Below are positions 21,896 through 25,895 of a stretch of DNA of 25,895 bases, in pieces. A program made the position numbers and the translations under genes. The notes under the pieces were generated by a model. It was not told the origin of the DNA and made no database searches. It was given only the letters and a program-made list of their open reading frames with translations. Position 1 is the first letter of the stretch. Each line of letters starts with the position of its first letter. Origin of the DNA: Priapulus caudatus (Eukaryota; Priapulida; Priapulimorpha; Priapulimorphida; Priapulidae); the NCBI RefSeq assembly GCF_000485595.1, contig NW_014577583.1, positions 53,095-78,989 on the forward strand, read 5' to 3'.

Positions 21896-22915
21896 TGTGT
21901 ACATGTATGTATGAGAATTTTGTGTTACTGTGCACTGAATGTCAGAATGAGGCAGATTCTAGTCTATCATTCTGGAATGTGATAATGTATAGGAAAAACG
22001 AAATTGTACTTGTTCTCTTGGTGGCCCTAGTAATAACATTATTTGCTCCTGATTTTATATATAAATAACAAATATTGCCCGGTTGGTTCGAGCAACATGG
22101 AGTTTAGTGAATCTTGACAAATCATTGTTATTCCTCCCAACCATGCAAGAAGTGTATAATGTTCATGATAATGCAATTTTATGCTTATAGACCAATACAC
22201 GTTTTATTGTGTCTCAATTGACACAAGCTTAAGTTATATGAAAATAACCTTATCTCTTCTCCTCAGTCGCTGCCCGTGCTTCTACACCAGAGGGCGCCGT
22301 CGTTTAATCTCGGGGACTGCAGCTTCAGCATTGAGGACAACAAGGAGACGACAGCTCGCGTCGTCATGTGGCGAGAGATGGGCATCTCACGCAGTTACAC
22401 GATGGAGAGCACCTACTGTGGATGTGACCAAGGACTTTACCAGGTATGTGATAACTGCCTTTACTAGGTATGCGATCACTGTCTCTACTAGGTATGTGAT
22501 CGTTGGCTGTAACCTACATGTAACAAAACATTCGAAAAAAACCCTAACACAGATTAGCATGACTCCTGCATGCAATCCTGAAAGCCCAAGCATTCCCGGC
22601 ACAAAGCGATCTCGCAGATCATTTTCAACACCCCCCGTCTCTCTCTCTCTCTCTCTCTCTGCGCAGGGCTACCACGTGGGCGTGCGGGAGCTGGAGGAGA
22701 TGGGAGCGAAGCTGTGCGAAGTGCTGGAGCAGCTTCCGCACGCGCTCGGCACCAACGACCACCTGCTCAGCAAGACTCTCAACATCCTCGACAGCGAAGA
22801 CACTCTGTCGGAGGAAGATGGCGCCAGCGGGGACGAGTTGTCATCCGTCGGGAGTGACGTCACGGAGAGGACCGCGGATATGGACAGACAGGAGGCGTCG
22901 ACGTCGACGCAGTGA
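4067..22915 (+). CDS. AGTPBP1: Cytosolic carboxypeptidase 1-like (CCP1/Nna1), whole gene, 19 coding exons
   Basis: Zinc metallocarboxypeptidase of the M14 family, cytosolic carboxypeptidase branch. Family members remove C-terminal and side-chain glutamates from tubulin and other proteins in the cytosol. Joined exons: 4067-4175, 5303-5370, 8133-8202, 8950-9099, 9686-9817, 10161-10292, 10587-10733, 11595-11819, 12410-12474, 14684-15204, 15855-15995, 16477-16561, 17493-17649, 18507-18739, 19374-19516, 19881-20093, 20435-20684, 22267-22443, 22667-22915. They total 3267 nt (1088 aa plus stop), all introns are GT-AG and every phase matches. Layout: ARM-like region (residues 1-345), acidic and low-complexity linker (345-585), N-domain (about 590-745), M14 domain (about 750-1040), acidic Ser/Thr-rich tail. 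Active-site motifs are complete: HPGE (H818, E821), NPDGV (856-860), EDLNR (872-876), DYHGHS (H913), TMES (E994). Mammalian CCP1 is about 1220 aa, so the linker and tail are shorter here. It could be the common ancestor of CCP1 and CCP4. The catalytic half is certain; exons 1-3 and 9 are less so. Confidence 0.93.
4176..5302 (+). other. Intron 1 (phase 1)
   Basis: Donor GTAACG, acceptor GCTCCATAG. AT-rich with a short TATATG repeat near 4250-4290 and (AATA)n near 5040-5057. No other structure recognised. Confidence 0.7.
5303..5370 (+). CDS. AGTPBP1: CCP1-like coding exon 2 (residues 37-59, phase 1 to 0)
   Basis: Acceptor TTTGCTCCATAG, donor GTGAGT. Encodes [20 protein letters not shown] and then TLE. 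The VLLFTLE end matches vertebrate EILLSTLE in the first ARM-like helix pair. The short size makes it hard to find by ORF length; phase and homology both support it. Confidence 0.75.
6429..6805. mobile_element. hAT-like MITE, family B
   Basis: Inverted ends CAGGGGTCGAAGTAAGCG (5') and, reverse strand, CAGGGGTAGAAATAAGGAG (3'), flanked on both sides by AACTA (5 bp target duplication). The motif GGACCATC and its complement GATGGTCC recur near each end. Length and end sequences resemble family A but the subterminal motif is different. No transposase coding is visible. Confidence 0.8.
7752..8018. mobile_element. Long-TIR element enclosing telomere-type repeats
   Basis: About 85 bases at the left (AGGGTCTATGTCCCCCAGGG...) match the reverse complement of the right end (AGGGTCCTTGTCCCCCAGG...). 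Both arms contain CCGGAACGTACCCTGG-like and TACGGTCC-like blocks. Between the arms lies a CCCTAA array (7894-7943). A TGAG/TGAG match flanks the ends but is too short to be a sure target duplication. No coding capacity. Confidence 0.65.
7894..7943. repeat. (CCCTAA)n telomere-type array
   Basis: About eight CCCTAA units with one CCCCAA variant, inside the long-TIR element. TTAGGG is the usual animal telomere repeat; this copy is interstitial. Confidence 0.9.
8133..8202 (+). CDS. AGTPBP1: CCP1-like coding exon 3 (residues 60-82, phase 0 to 1)
   Basis: Acceptor GTTCGTTTCAG, donor GTATGT. Encodes [20 protein letters not shown] and then VKP. It aligns with vertebrate NTKDLQTTLNILSILVELV. It is the only candidate I found in this intron with the required length (1 modulo 3), phase and good splice sites. 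Confidence 0.75.
8391..8526. repeat. TG / TGCG microsatellite
   Basis: Alternating purine-pyrimidine run of TG and TGCG units. The open frames read through it (Cys-Val-Arg-Ala-rich) are artefacts of the repeat. Confidence 0.9.
8637..8770. repeat. CA / CACG-rich microsatellite
   Basis: Degenerate CA-rich run, complementary in kind to the TG block about 110 bases upstream. Confidence 0.85.
8950..9099 (+). CDS. AGTPBP1: CCP1-like coding exon 4 (residues 83-132, ARM-like)
   Basis: Acceptor TTGTTTTAG and donor GTAAGT, phase 1 to 1. Contains [19 protein letters not shown] and [16 protein letters not shown]. These correspond to vertebrate VSFLVTKGGSQILLQLLMN and the following helix. A second AG six bases downstream (8954-8955) would delete two residues in frame. 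Confidence 0.88.
9100..9685 (+). other. Intron 4 (phase 1)
   Basis: Donor GTAAGT, acceptor ACATAG. AT-rich, no repeat or exon recognised. Confidence 0.75.
9686..9817 (+). CDS. AGTPBP1: CCP1-like coding exon 5 (residues 133-176, ARM-like)
   Basis: Phase 1 to 1, acceptor ACATAG, donor [26 protein letters not shown] and [15 protein letters not shown] match vertebrate [20 protein letters not shown] and LVLPCLQLLRVYSANS closely. This is the best conserved stretch of the N-terminal half. Confidence 0.93.
9818..10160 (+). other. Intron 5 (phase 1)
   Basis: Donor GTATGT, acceptor TTTCCGCAG. AT-rich, nothing else recognised. Confidence 0.75.
10161..10292 (+). CDS. AGTPBP1: CCP1-like coding exon 6 (residues 177-220, ARM-like)
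   Basis: Phase 1 to 1, acceptor CTTTCCGCAG, donor [26 protein letters not shown] and [12 protein letters not shown] align with vertebrate [20 protein letters not shown] and VALDTLAALLKS. Same length (132 nt) as exon 5. Confidence 0.92.
10316..10466. repeat. TG / TGCG microsatellite in intron 6
   Basis: Occupies about half of intron 6 (10293-10586), starting about 25 bases after the exon 6 donor. Long open frames on both strands here are repeat artefacts. Confidence 0.9.
10587..10733 (+). CDS. AGTPBP1: CCP1-like coding exon 7 (residues 221-269, ARM-like)
   Basis: Phase 1 to 1, acceptor TTCTCCTCAG, donor [27 protein letters not shown] and the following H/D-rich loop align with vertebrate [21 protein letters not shown]. 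GC content is much higher than in the flanking introns. Confidence 0.92.
10734..11594 (+). other. Intron 7 (phase 1)
   Basis: Donor GTACGT, acceptor GCGCGTAG. Contains a PIF/Harbinger-like MITE (11269-11470). Just before it, at 11150-11265, are short repeats of GGAGGTC(G/A)GCCAGCTCG type. Confidence 0.7.
11269..11470. mobile_element. PIF/Harbinger-like MITE (202 bp)
   Basis: Perfect terminal inverted repeat AGGCCTATTTACACGATGCG continuing through GTC, then imperfect pairing to about 70 bases per arm (including TGTATGACAATGCAAA and its complement). The flanking TAA on both sides fits the 3 bp TWA target duplication of PIF/Harbinger elements. No coding capacity. Confidence 0.75.
11595..11819 (+). 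CDS. AGTPBP1: CCP1-like coding exon 8 (residues 270-344, end of ARM-like region)
   Basis: Phase 1 to 1, acceptor CTGCGCGTAG, donor [24 protein letters not shown] and [12 protein letters not shown] match vertebrate GRKAFIDANGMKILYNTS and MRKCFPKNRLPL, followed by the conserved F-x-LPVI. The end (DPDCCCYAT) is not conserved. Confidence 0.92.
11820..12409 (+). other. Intron 8 (phase 1)
   Basis: Donor GTTCGT, acceptor TCCTGTGCAG. Almost entirely made of the tandem repeat at 11832-12330. Confidence 0.75.
11832..12330. repeat. Tandem repeat, period about 115-130 bp, nearly 4 units
   Basis: Units share AAGCAGGTAAYGC, GTGAGTTAGCTAGTGACAAT, GTGTGAGGTCGACACGCGTC, GCGTCGCTGGAGCTATGCCT and AAGTTTTGCGACAGTCTAAA in the same order. 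Units begin near 11835, 11966, 12094 and 12207. Units 3 and 4 carry internal deletions. Confidence 0.85.
12410..12474 (+). CDS. AGTPBP1: CCP1-like coding exon 9 (residues 345-366, acidic linker)
   Basis: Phase 1 to 0, acceptor TTTTCCTGTGCAG, donor GTACGC. Encodes [20 protein letters not shown] and then LT. The acidic start corresponds in position to the Asp/Glu-rich stretch after the LPVIP motif of vertebrate CCP1 (VDDVVDESDDN). Sequence alone cannot prove it, but the phase change it makes is needed to join exons 8 and 10. Confidence 0.8.
13548..14437. mobile_element. Foldback: long imperfect inverted repeat (about 890 bp)
   Basis: The left arm (from ATATCAGGAGTAGATAATAG) matches the reverse complement of the right arm (from ATATCAGGTGATGTAGATTA). 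The matches stay in register over about 350 bases: GAGTGTGAC, TAGCC(C)TTATAAT, CACAGTACAATTC, CAATCATCGTGC, CCTAAAAC, CGACACGATTCTCCATTCTT, GCGCCTATAAT. Small indels and substitutions are scattered through both arms. The middle (about 13940-14100) is unpaired. It could be a foldback transposon or two head-to-head copies of one element. Open frames inside show no recognisable domain. Confidence 0.7.
14433..14460. repeat. (TA)n microsatellite
   Basis: TA run abutting the right end of the foldback. Confidence 0.9.
14684..15204 (+). CDS. AGTPBP1: CCP1-like coding exon 10 (residues 367-539, low-complexity linker)
   Basis: Largest exon (521 nt), phase 0 to 2, acceptor CCCTCTGTGCAG, donor GTACGA. 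Two vertebrate-like patches are visible: [10 protein letters not shown] near the start (vertebrate YEHLFPELVDDF) and [10 protein letters not shown] near the end (vertebrate VAYPDYFGHI). Between them lies an Ala/Gly/Ser/Thr-rich segment, much shorter than the vertebrate linker and probably disordered. Reading past the donor gives a stop four codons later (15217). Confidence 0.88.
15419..15815. repeat. Long purine (GA/GAAA/GAGGG) tract
   Basis: Nearly pure purine on the + strand for about 400 bases. Reading frames through it (Arg-Glu-rich on +, Leu-Ser-rich on -) are artefacts. Confidence 0.95.
15661..15670. other. Assembly gap (10 N)
   Basis: Ten Ns inside the purine tract. The true tract length is unknown. 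Confidence 0.99.
15855..15995 (+). CDS. AGTPBP1: CCP1-like coding exon 11 (residues 540-586)
   Basis: Phase 2 to 2, acceptor CTGTTTGCAG, donor [31 protein letters not shown] aligns with vertebrate [20 protein letters not shown] YDLDN. The rest is Ser/Asn/Thr-rich. The donor was chosen because it gives the phase needed for exon 12. Without splicing, the frame stops at 16032. Confidence 0.88.
15996..16476 (+). other. Intron 11 (phase 2)
   Basis: Donor GTATGA, acceptor GTGTTGCAG. Contains a short tandem repeat (16080-16175) and AT-rich sequence. Confidence 0.7.
16080..16175. repeat. Tandem repeat, about 33 bp x 3
   Basis: Units based on GATAYGAGTRGTRTATTAGAACTA, degenerate in the third copy. 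Confidence 0.75.
16477..16561 (+). CDS. AGTPBP1: CCP1-like coding exon 12 (residues 587-615)
   Basis: Phase 2 to 0, acceptor TGTGTTGCAG, donor GTACGT. Contains [17 protein letters not shown], matching vertebrate LKFNSKFESGNLRKVIQ, the start of the N-domain (beta sandwich) found in all cytosolic carboxypeptidases. Confidence 0.95.
16562..17492 (+). other. Intron 12 (phase 0)
   Basis: Donor GTACGT, acceptor TTGCGGCAG. Contains an inverted-repeat element (about 16866-17215) with related 20 bp direct repeats outside it. Confidence 0.7.
16866..17215. mobile_element. Possible degenerate inverted-repeat element
   Basis: CTCAGGCCACAATTAAAAAA followed by GGCCTCACCTGACCC at the left resembles the reverse complement of the right end (GTGAGGCCATAATAAAAATA, then GCCCTCACCCGACCT). 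The arms are about 60 bases and clearly diverged. ACTGTGTTGG(A/T)TATAGTCCC lies just left (16845-16864) and again at 17241-17260, with a variant at 17266-17285. Confidence 0.5.
17493..17649 (+). CDS. AGTPBP1: CCP1-like coding exon 13 (residues 616-667, N-domain)
   Basis: Phase 0 to 1, acceptor TTGCGGCAG, donor [28 protein letters not shown] and [18 protein letters not shown] are nearly identical to vertebrate CCP1. The donor is followed five bases later by a 57 bp sequence found again in intron 16. Confidence 0.97.
17655..17711. repeat. 57 bp dispersed duplicate, copy 1
   Basis: Identical over 57 bases to 20118-20174 (begins TGTTCAGTTTTAATGTGTGG, ends GCTATATATACATA). Here it starts five bases after the end of exon 13 and runs into a (TA)n microsatellite. 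Confidence 0.95.
18211..18488. repeat. Tandem repeat, about 85-90 bp x 3.2
   Basis: Each unit has CTACCCTAGTAGATTTAGCT, AAGTTTTGRCCCTTTAGGGT and AGATGCGTGGTGTATGTACT followed by GTTAGGGGTGTAAAC. The first unit is diverged. The partial last unit ends 18 bases before the exon 14 acceptor. Confidence 0.9.
18507..18739 (+). CDS. AGTPBP1: CCP1-like coding exon 14 (residues 668-745, N-domain)
   Basis: Phase 1 to 0, acceptor GTGTTTTACAG, donor [24 protein letters not shown] and [17 protein letters not shown] match vertebrate [15 protein letters not shown] and [17 protein letters not shown]. This links the N-domain to the catalytic domain. Confidence 0.97.
18887..18910. repeat. (GTTAGG)4 telomere-type repeat
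   Basis: Four exact units, in the opposite orientation to the array at 7894-7943. Lies about 30 bases left of a hAT-like MITE. Confidence 0.9.
18940..19243. mobile_element. hAT-like MITE, family C (304 bp)
   Basis: Ends CAGTGTGTTAGCCAGAGA (5') and, reverse strand, CAGGGTGTTAGCCAGGGG (3'). The 8 bp flanks TTCTGCGG and ATTTGCGG match at 6 of 8 positions, as expected for an aged 8 bp hAT target duplication. Subterminal motif GAGACGG recurs near the left end, with a GCTTCGC/GCGAAGC-type repeat at the right. No coding capacity. Confidence 0.75.
19374..19516 (+). CDS. AGTPBP1: CCP1-like coding exon 15 (residues 746-792, start of M14 domain)
   Basis: Phase 0 to 2, acceptor [32 protein letters not shown] and VLCRTLAGN match vertebrate MHLQKLESA and IYFRKDVLCETLSGN. 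Three overlapping GTs occur at the end (GGTGTGTAAGA). Only the last (19517, GTAAGA, the best donor) joins exon 16 without a stop. Confidence 0.93.
19517..19880 (+). other. Intron 15 (phase 2)
   Basis: Donor GTAAGA, acceptor CGTGTGCAG. No repeat or exon recognised. Confidence 0.75.
19881..20093 (+). CDS. AGTPBP1: CCP1-like coding exon 16 (residues 793-863, zinc-binding HPGE)
   Basis: Phase 2 to 2, acceptor CCGTGTGCAG, donor [26 protein letters not shown] carries the first two zinc ligands (H818, E821). [18 protein letters not shown] carries the conserved NPDGV substrate-binding loop. Near identity to vertebrate CCP1. Confidence 0.98.
20094..20434 (+). other. Intron 16 (phase 2)
   Basis: Donor GTACGA, acceptor TCTCTCTCTCAG. 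Carries the second copy of the 57 bp duplicate, otherwise unremarkable. Confidence 0.8.
20118..20174. repeat. 57 bp dispersed duplicate, copy 2
   Basis: Identical to 17655-17711. Starts 24 bases after the end of exon 16. The TA microsatellite that follows copy 1 is absent here. Confidence 0.95.
20435..20684 (+). CDS. AGTPBP1: CCP1-like coding exon 17 (residues 864-947, third zinc ligand)
   Basis: Phase 2 to 0, acceptor TTTCTCTCTCTCAG, donor [20 protein letters not shown] includes the arginine (R876) expected to bind the substrate carboxylate. [20 protein letters not shown] supplies H913, the third zinc ligand by alignment with His196 of carboxypeptidase A. Confidence 0.98.
20866..21170. repeat. 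Dimeric interspersed repeat, monomer about 173 bp, with DR1 motifs
   Basis: GGCACAAATCTTTACCGCTCGACGTACG (monomer 1, from 20866) matches GGCACAATCTCAACCTGCTCGACCTACG (monomer 2, from 21039), each followed by TCTTRATATTTG. Each monomer has a direct repeat of AGGTCA-type half-sites spaced by one base: GGGTCAAAGGTCA (20960-20972) and AGGTCACAGGTCA (21126-21138). Monomer 2 looks truncated. Confidence 0.7.
21823..21902. repeat. (GTGC)n microsatellite
   Basis: Nearly perfect TGCG tetranucleotide run. Open frames through it are artefacts. Confidence 0.95.
22267..22443 (+). CDS. AGTPBP1: CCP1-like coding exon 18 (residues 948-1006, catalytic Glu)
   Basis: Phase 0 to 0, acceptor TTCTCCTCAG, donor [36 protein letters not shown] matches vertebrate [31 protein letters not shown]994 is the catalytic base by family alignment. 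The last eight exonic bases are part of a 24 bp unit repeated three times across the donor. Confidence 0.97.
22436..22507 (+). repeat. 24 bp x 3 tandem repeat across the exon 18 donor
   Basis: Units 22436-22459, 22460-22483 and 22484-22507 share TYTACYAGGTATGYGATMRYTG. The first unit spans the coding end and donor of exon 18; the other two are intronic and each keeps an AG|GTATG donor (22468 and 22492). Intron 18 is 22444-22666. Confidence 0.95.
22637..22660. repeat. (CT)n polypyrimidine tract of the exon 19 acceptor
   Basis: CT microsatellite immediately before GCGCAG; it serves as the polypyrimidine tract of intron 18. Confidence 0.9.
22667..22915 (+). CDS. AGTPBP1: CCP1-like coding exon 19 (residues 1007-1088, C terminus, TGA)
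   Basis: Begins at phase 0 after a long (CT)n tract and [26 protein letters not shown] matches vertebrate [20 protein letters not shown], which closes the M14 domain. The remaining ~60 residues are Asp/Glu/Ser/Thr-rich, end ...EASTSTQ, and show no conserved domain. Stop TGA at 22913-22915, with a TAG immediately after it. Confidence 0.96.
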   Translation, partial: GYHVGVRELEEMGAKLCEVLEQLPHALGTNDHLLSKTLNILDSEDTLSEEDGASGDELSSVGSDVTERTADMDRQEASTSTQ

Positions 22916-23570
22916 TAGCGAGTGTATGGCGTGAGTGGAGCAGCTGGAGTGGGTTGGGTGATAGCGCAGAGCAGATGGACGGGGTTGGCTGGTGAGAGAG
23001 ACAGAGGTGCTACGAAGGCGTGCGTGTCTTGAGGGTTGCAGCGCACGTTGCGAGTTGGCGTTGACGTTATTTATTCCTGCACATTTATTTGTTTACGCTG
23101 TGGGTGCGGTGGATCAATCTATACAGGGACCACTGGTGGTCGTAGGCACAGCAGCACGTGTATAGCTATGACCAGAGTAACGATAAAGACTTATCTTTAA
23201 AGGAAACACTTCGTTTTATTAATCACAGATGTTTATTGTGGGTAGAGAGAGAGCGTGTCTGGTCCGTCCAATGAATATTACTGTCAAATGGGCGATGGTA
23301 ATATTGCAAATGTGTAAAATTGTATATGAACATAGTGTTGGCTATATATTGTTATACTAATGATTCGTATTCTGTATTACTGTATACATTTATCCTGCAT
23401 AATATAGTCACGCAGGAATGATTGATACATACGTGTCGTAACGTCAACCGTATTCATATGACGTGTCTGTATCGTTTTTTTTAATTGTTTATTTATTTAT
23501 TTATTTAGGCAATTATCCATCATATACAATACATAGCATACTTTTACAATAAAATTCTGAATTCATAAAA
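22916..23570 (+). other. Probable 3' UTR with candidate poly(A) signal
   Basis: No open frame continues after the stop. GC content falls gradually. The first canonical AATAAA is at 23548-23553, giving a 3' UTR of about 650 bases. Other AATAAA motifs further on (for example near 23727 and 24130) could be used instead. The 3' end is inferred from the motif only. Confidence 0.4.
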
Positions 23571-25260
23571 TTGGATAACTACCAAGGATATATGCACAAA
23601 AAGCATGACTAGCACACTTATTTACATTGTGGTCCTGGGAACGATCTCCGGTTACCGGTTAGCGGTTACTGGTTAACGTTACCAGTTCACATTGTATTGT
23701 AAAAACAGAGTTAACACTCGAAATACAAATAAATCGTATTATAGAACCATGAGTAAATAACCTCTTTGAGATTGTTTACCCCTGATATAACCAATTATAT
23801 ATTTTATTCGACATGTGCTCACTTTGCTGTTTTTCGTTTCTATATTTATTTAACGTTTTTTCAGCTTAACGTTTTATTATTCATTTTGAAGCGTTACAGT
23901 ATTATACAACGTGTGTTATGTTGCGTATGCGTGTGCGTGTGCGTGCGAGTATATATATATATATTGTGTGATTATTCATAATTTATTCTTTGGCCCACGT
24001 GTCTTTTCAACTTAACGGTAGTTACGAATATACGGTGTTGAAAGTTCATGCATGTCTTATAGTCGTGAAGTAATATATTGTCTACGTATATTTTTGTCCA
24101 CGATGATTAAATTGCAATTTTCCTTTACAAAATAAATATATCTTGGAATTCGTCAAAATAATTAATAACAAAGCGGAATGTGACATGAGTTTCAATGTTC
24201 AATGAACACACTTTTACTTCGTTCCACAAAGAAACAAATTTCTAATCTTTGTATTCAAACGCTTTTATTATCGATAGTACGGCAAAAAATACAAAAGTAA
24301 CATGTAAATCACATTAATAAAGCATCAATAATAATGGGGAAAAAATCGATAAAGTTATTCCCAGGTGTTACTTACTGTACAGTATTGCGAGCGTAAATAC
24401 ATAGATGCTACCTATGATGCTACGGACTACGCCAACACGAAAAATTTTAAAACTTCAAAATTGACGCTTCAAAATAAGGGTGTAATAAACAACAAATAAA
24501 GTGCAAAAGGAAAAAATTTAAAGCACCGAATAACGAAGTAAACAGCTAGGTGCTTTTACATGGTTTAGACAAATAATCCACATGGAGAATACGATTACGC
24601 TGAAGGAAAAAATTCGTTATATTTTTCATTAGATTAATATTTTTTTACATTTTGACCGGGGAAACTAGGCTGTAGGCATGCGCGAACACATGTCTAATTA
24701 CATATCATAGAGTATACGGAGATGCGTGAAGGTGACGAGCCTATGGTGACGAGCACGTTCGTATAAAAGTATGCCTAAAAGTATTCGTGAGTATATGTAC
24801 TCTATAAGTATAAATGTGAACTAAATAATATTTCATGTGGCAAACAGTGACACCGTGCTACAGTATTGTAAAAGTTAGTAAGTCTTCTTACTGCGCTTTC
24901 TTATTGATAAAGTGAGACACTTCGATAGTTAATATTTTTCATATCACGAGTATGTGCTCTCCACATAGTATACGAGTATGTGCTCTCCACGACAAAATTG
25001 TTGCGTTGGCAAATATTTGGCAGGAAAAGATTAGACTAAGACAACAACTTTTTTAATTTTTTTAGGGTTCTTCACACATTGTAGGCATTTTTTTTCTAAC
25101 TCTATGTGGCCGTTGTCTCTTTGCCCTCCCAAGACTGGCTACGACCTGTTGTAACATGTTCCGATTCGCAATTTCATCGCAATTAAACTAAACGCAGTGC
25201 TAAATAGCTTTTGTTGCAATGTTGACAGTCAATAGATGGCGCCGCGTTAGCATTTCAGGG
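23571..25260. other. AT-rich intergenic sequence, no gene seen
   Basis: Includes GGTTA-rich short repeats (about 23650-23690), a TG/TA microsatellite (about 23928-23964) and a 26 bp tandem duplicate containing ACGAGTATGTGCTCTCCAC (24946 and 24972). No exon with homology was recognised on either strand. Confidence 0.6.
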
Positions 25261-25267
25261 CCGTGCA

Positions 25268-25338
25268 AGCACTGATCTCTATAATATAATCAGATTATAG
25301 ATTATAATATGATAAGATTATATTATAGAGATCAGTGC
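25268..25338. mobile_element. Small hairpin element (71 bp)
   Basis: Perfect 23 bp inverted arms beginning GCACTGATCTCTATAATATA, with an AT-rich loop of about 24 bases. CCGTGCA lies directly outside on both sides (25261-25267 and 25339-25345), like a 7 bp target duplication. One extra A separates the left copy from the arm. Confidence 0.7.
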
Positions 25339-25345
25339 CCGTGCA

Positions 25346-25800
25346 GCGACAAATTCCGGCGTAATCTCACAGATCGAGTAACAAACGTTTCGTCATCGCC
25401 CGATAAAGTGAGGAAGGGCACCGTTTCCCTCGCTGCGTACACCGCGCAGCAGGAATTCCCTACGACACACGATCTCCCCACTAACTGATACTTATTACAC
25501 GTACTCTTACATATTACACATGTAATGCTTACAGATCATGATTAGCCAGCAGGAAGACAACCCGGAACAACCCCCTAAAGATAACGACTCGGTATAGGGG
25601 TGGTGACGTCACGAAGATGCCCAGCCTACTGATAACGGCTGAACACGACTTCCGAATGAAAAGATCCAAGCGGCGTGTGGGATATCTGGTTCAACGTCAT
25701 GTTTGTTTTTTCTGAATTGTGTTTTCGTCCTGCAGGGTGTCAATATGCGAGTCGCCAGGACATCATTGCAACACACATCTACGCACGCATTCCCGCGCTC
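25346..25800. other. Intergenic, no gene seen
   Basis: Moderate GC, no recognisable exon. The minus-strand open frame reaching the window end is mostly the terminal microsatellite. Confidence 0.55.
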
Positions 25801-25827
25801 GTGCTCATGTACGCAGGCACGCACGCG

Positions 25828-25893
<66 letters not shown>

Positions 25894-25895
25894 CG
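25801..25895. repeat. CG / CA / ACGC microsatellite at window end
   Basis: (GC)n, (AC)n and (ACGC)n runs continuing to the last base. Same ACGC/GTGC unit as in introns 3, 6 and 17, on the opposite strand. Confidence 0.95.

Larger units (their letters stand above)
20685..22266 (+). other. Intron 17 (phase 0)
   Basis: Donor GTACGC, acceptor TTCTCCTCAG. Contains a dimeric repeat with AGGTCA sites (20866-21170), a C-rich CCCCACC tract (about 21388-21452) and a GTGC microsatellite. 21453-21785 and 21910-22266 show nothing recognisable. Confidence 0.7.

Noticed and set aside
25609-25890. Minus-strand open frame at the window end as an exon of a neighbouring gene
   Set aside because: Half is microsatellite and the remainder has no recognisable domain or splice sites.
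1-25895. CRISPR arrays, bacterial operons or ribosome binding sites
   Set aside because: Splice-site structure and repeat content are animal. The tandem repeats lack the regular spacer pattern of CRISPR arrays.
1-25895. tRNA or rRNA genes
   Set aside because: No tRNA A/B box pair with a cloverleaf, and no rRNA-like segment was noticed by eye. A covariance-model scan would be needed to exclude small RNAs.

Overview
The window is animal (metazoan) nuclear DNA. Small GC-rich coding exons with GT...AG introns sit in AT-rich non-coding sequence full of microsatellites, short inverted-repeat transposons and TTAGGG-type repeats. I cannot name the species. The protein diverges enough from vertebrate homologues that a non-vertebrate animal is the best guess.

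One gene fills most of the window on the + strand: a cytosolic carboxypeptidase 1-like protein (CCP1/Nna1, AGTPBP1; possibly the unduplicated ancestor of the CCP1/CCP4 pair). I assembled 19 coding exons from ATG 4067 to TGA 22915. All junctions keep phase and no exon contains a stop. The lengths sum to 3267 nt, or 1088 residues, against about 1220 in mammalian CCP1. Exons 1-8 encode the ARM-like N-terminal half. Exons 9-11 encode an acidic or low-complexity linker with two conserved patches. Exons 12-14 encode the beta-sandwich N-domain. Exons 15-19 encode the M14 metallocarboxypeptidase domain, with zinc ligands H818, E821 and H913 and catalytic E994, and then a non-conserved acidic tail. The enzyme is expected to remove glutamates from the C termini and side chains of tubulin and other proteins.

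1-3911 is upstream sequence with two copies of one hAT-like MITE and a weak promoter candidate near 3230-3400. 3912-4066 is a probable 5' UTR exon with three short uORFs. 22916 to about 23570 is the probable 3' UTR. 23554-25895 is AT-rich intergenic sequence with a hairpin element and a terminal CA/ACGC microsatellite. I see no second gene.

The introns hold most of the unusual structure. There are several inverted-repeat elements: three hAT-like families with different subterminal motifs, one PIF/Harbinger-like element, one long-TIR element enclosing telomere-type repeats, and an ~890 bp foldback. There is a dimeric repeat carrying a DR1 nuclear-receptor-type site in each monomer, an identical 57 bp sequence in two introns, and several tandem repeats. 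The most interesting item is a 24 bp tandem triplication across the exon 18 5' splice site. It creates three donors just after the catalytic glutamate codon, and use of the second or third would add an in-frame stop.
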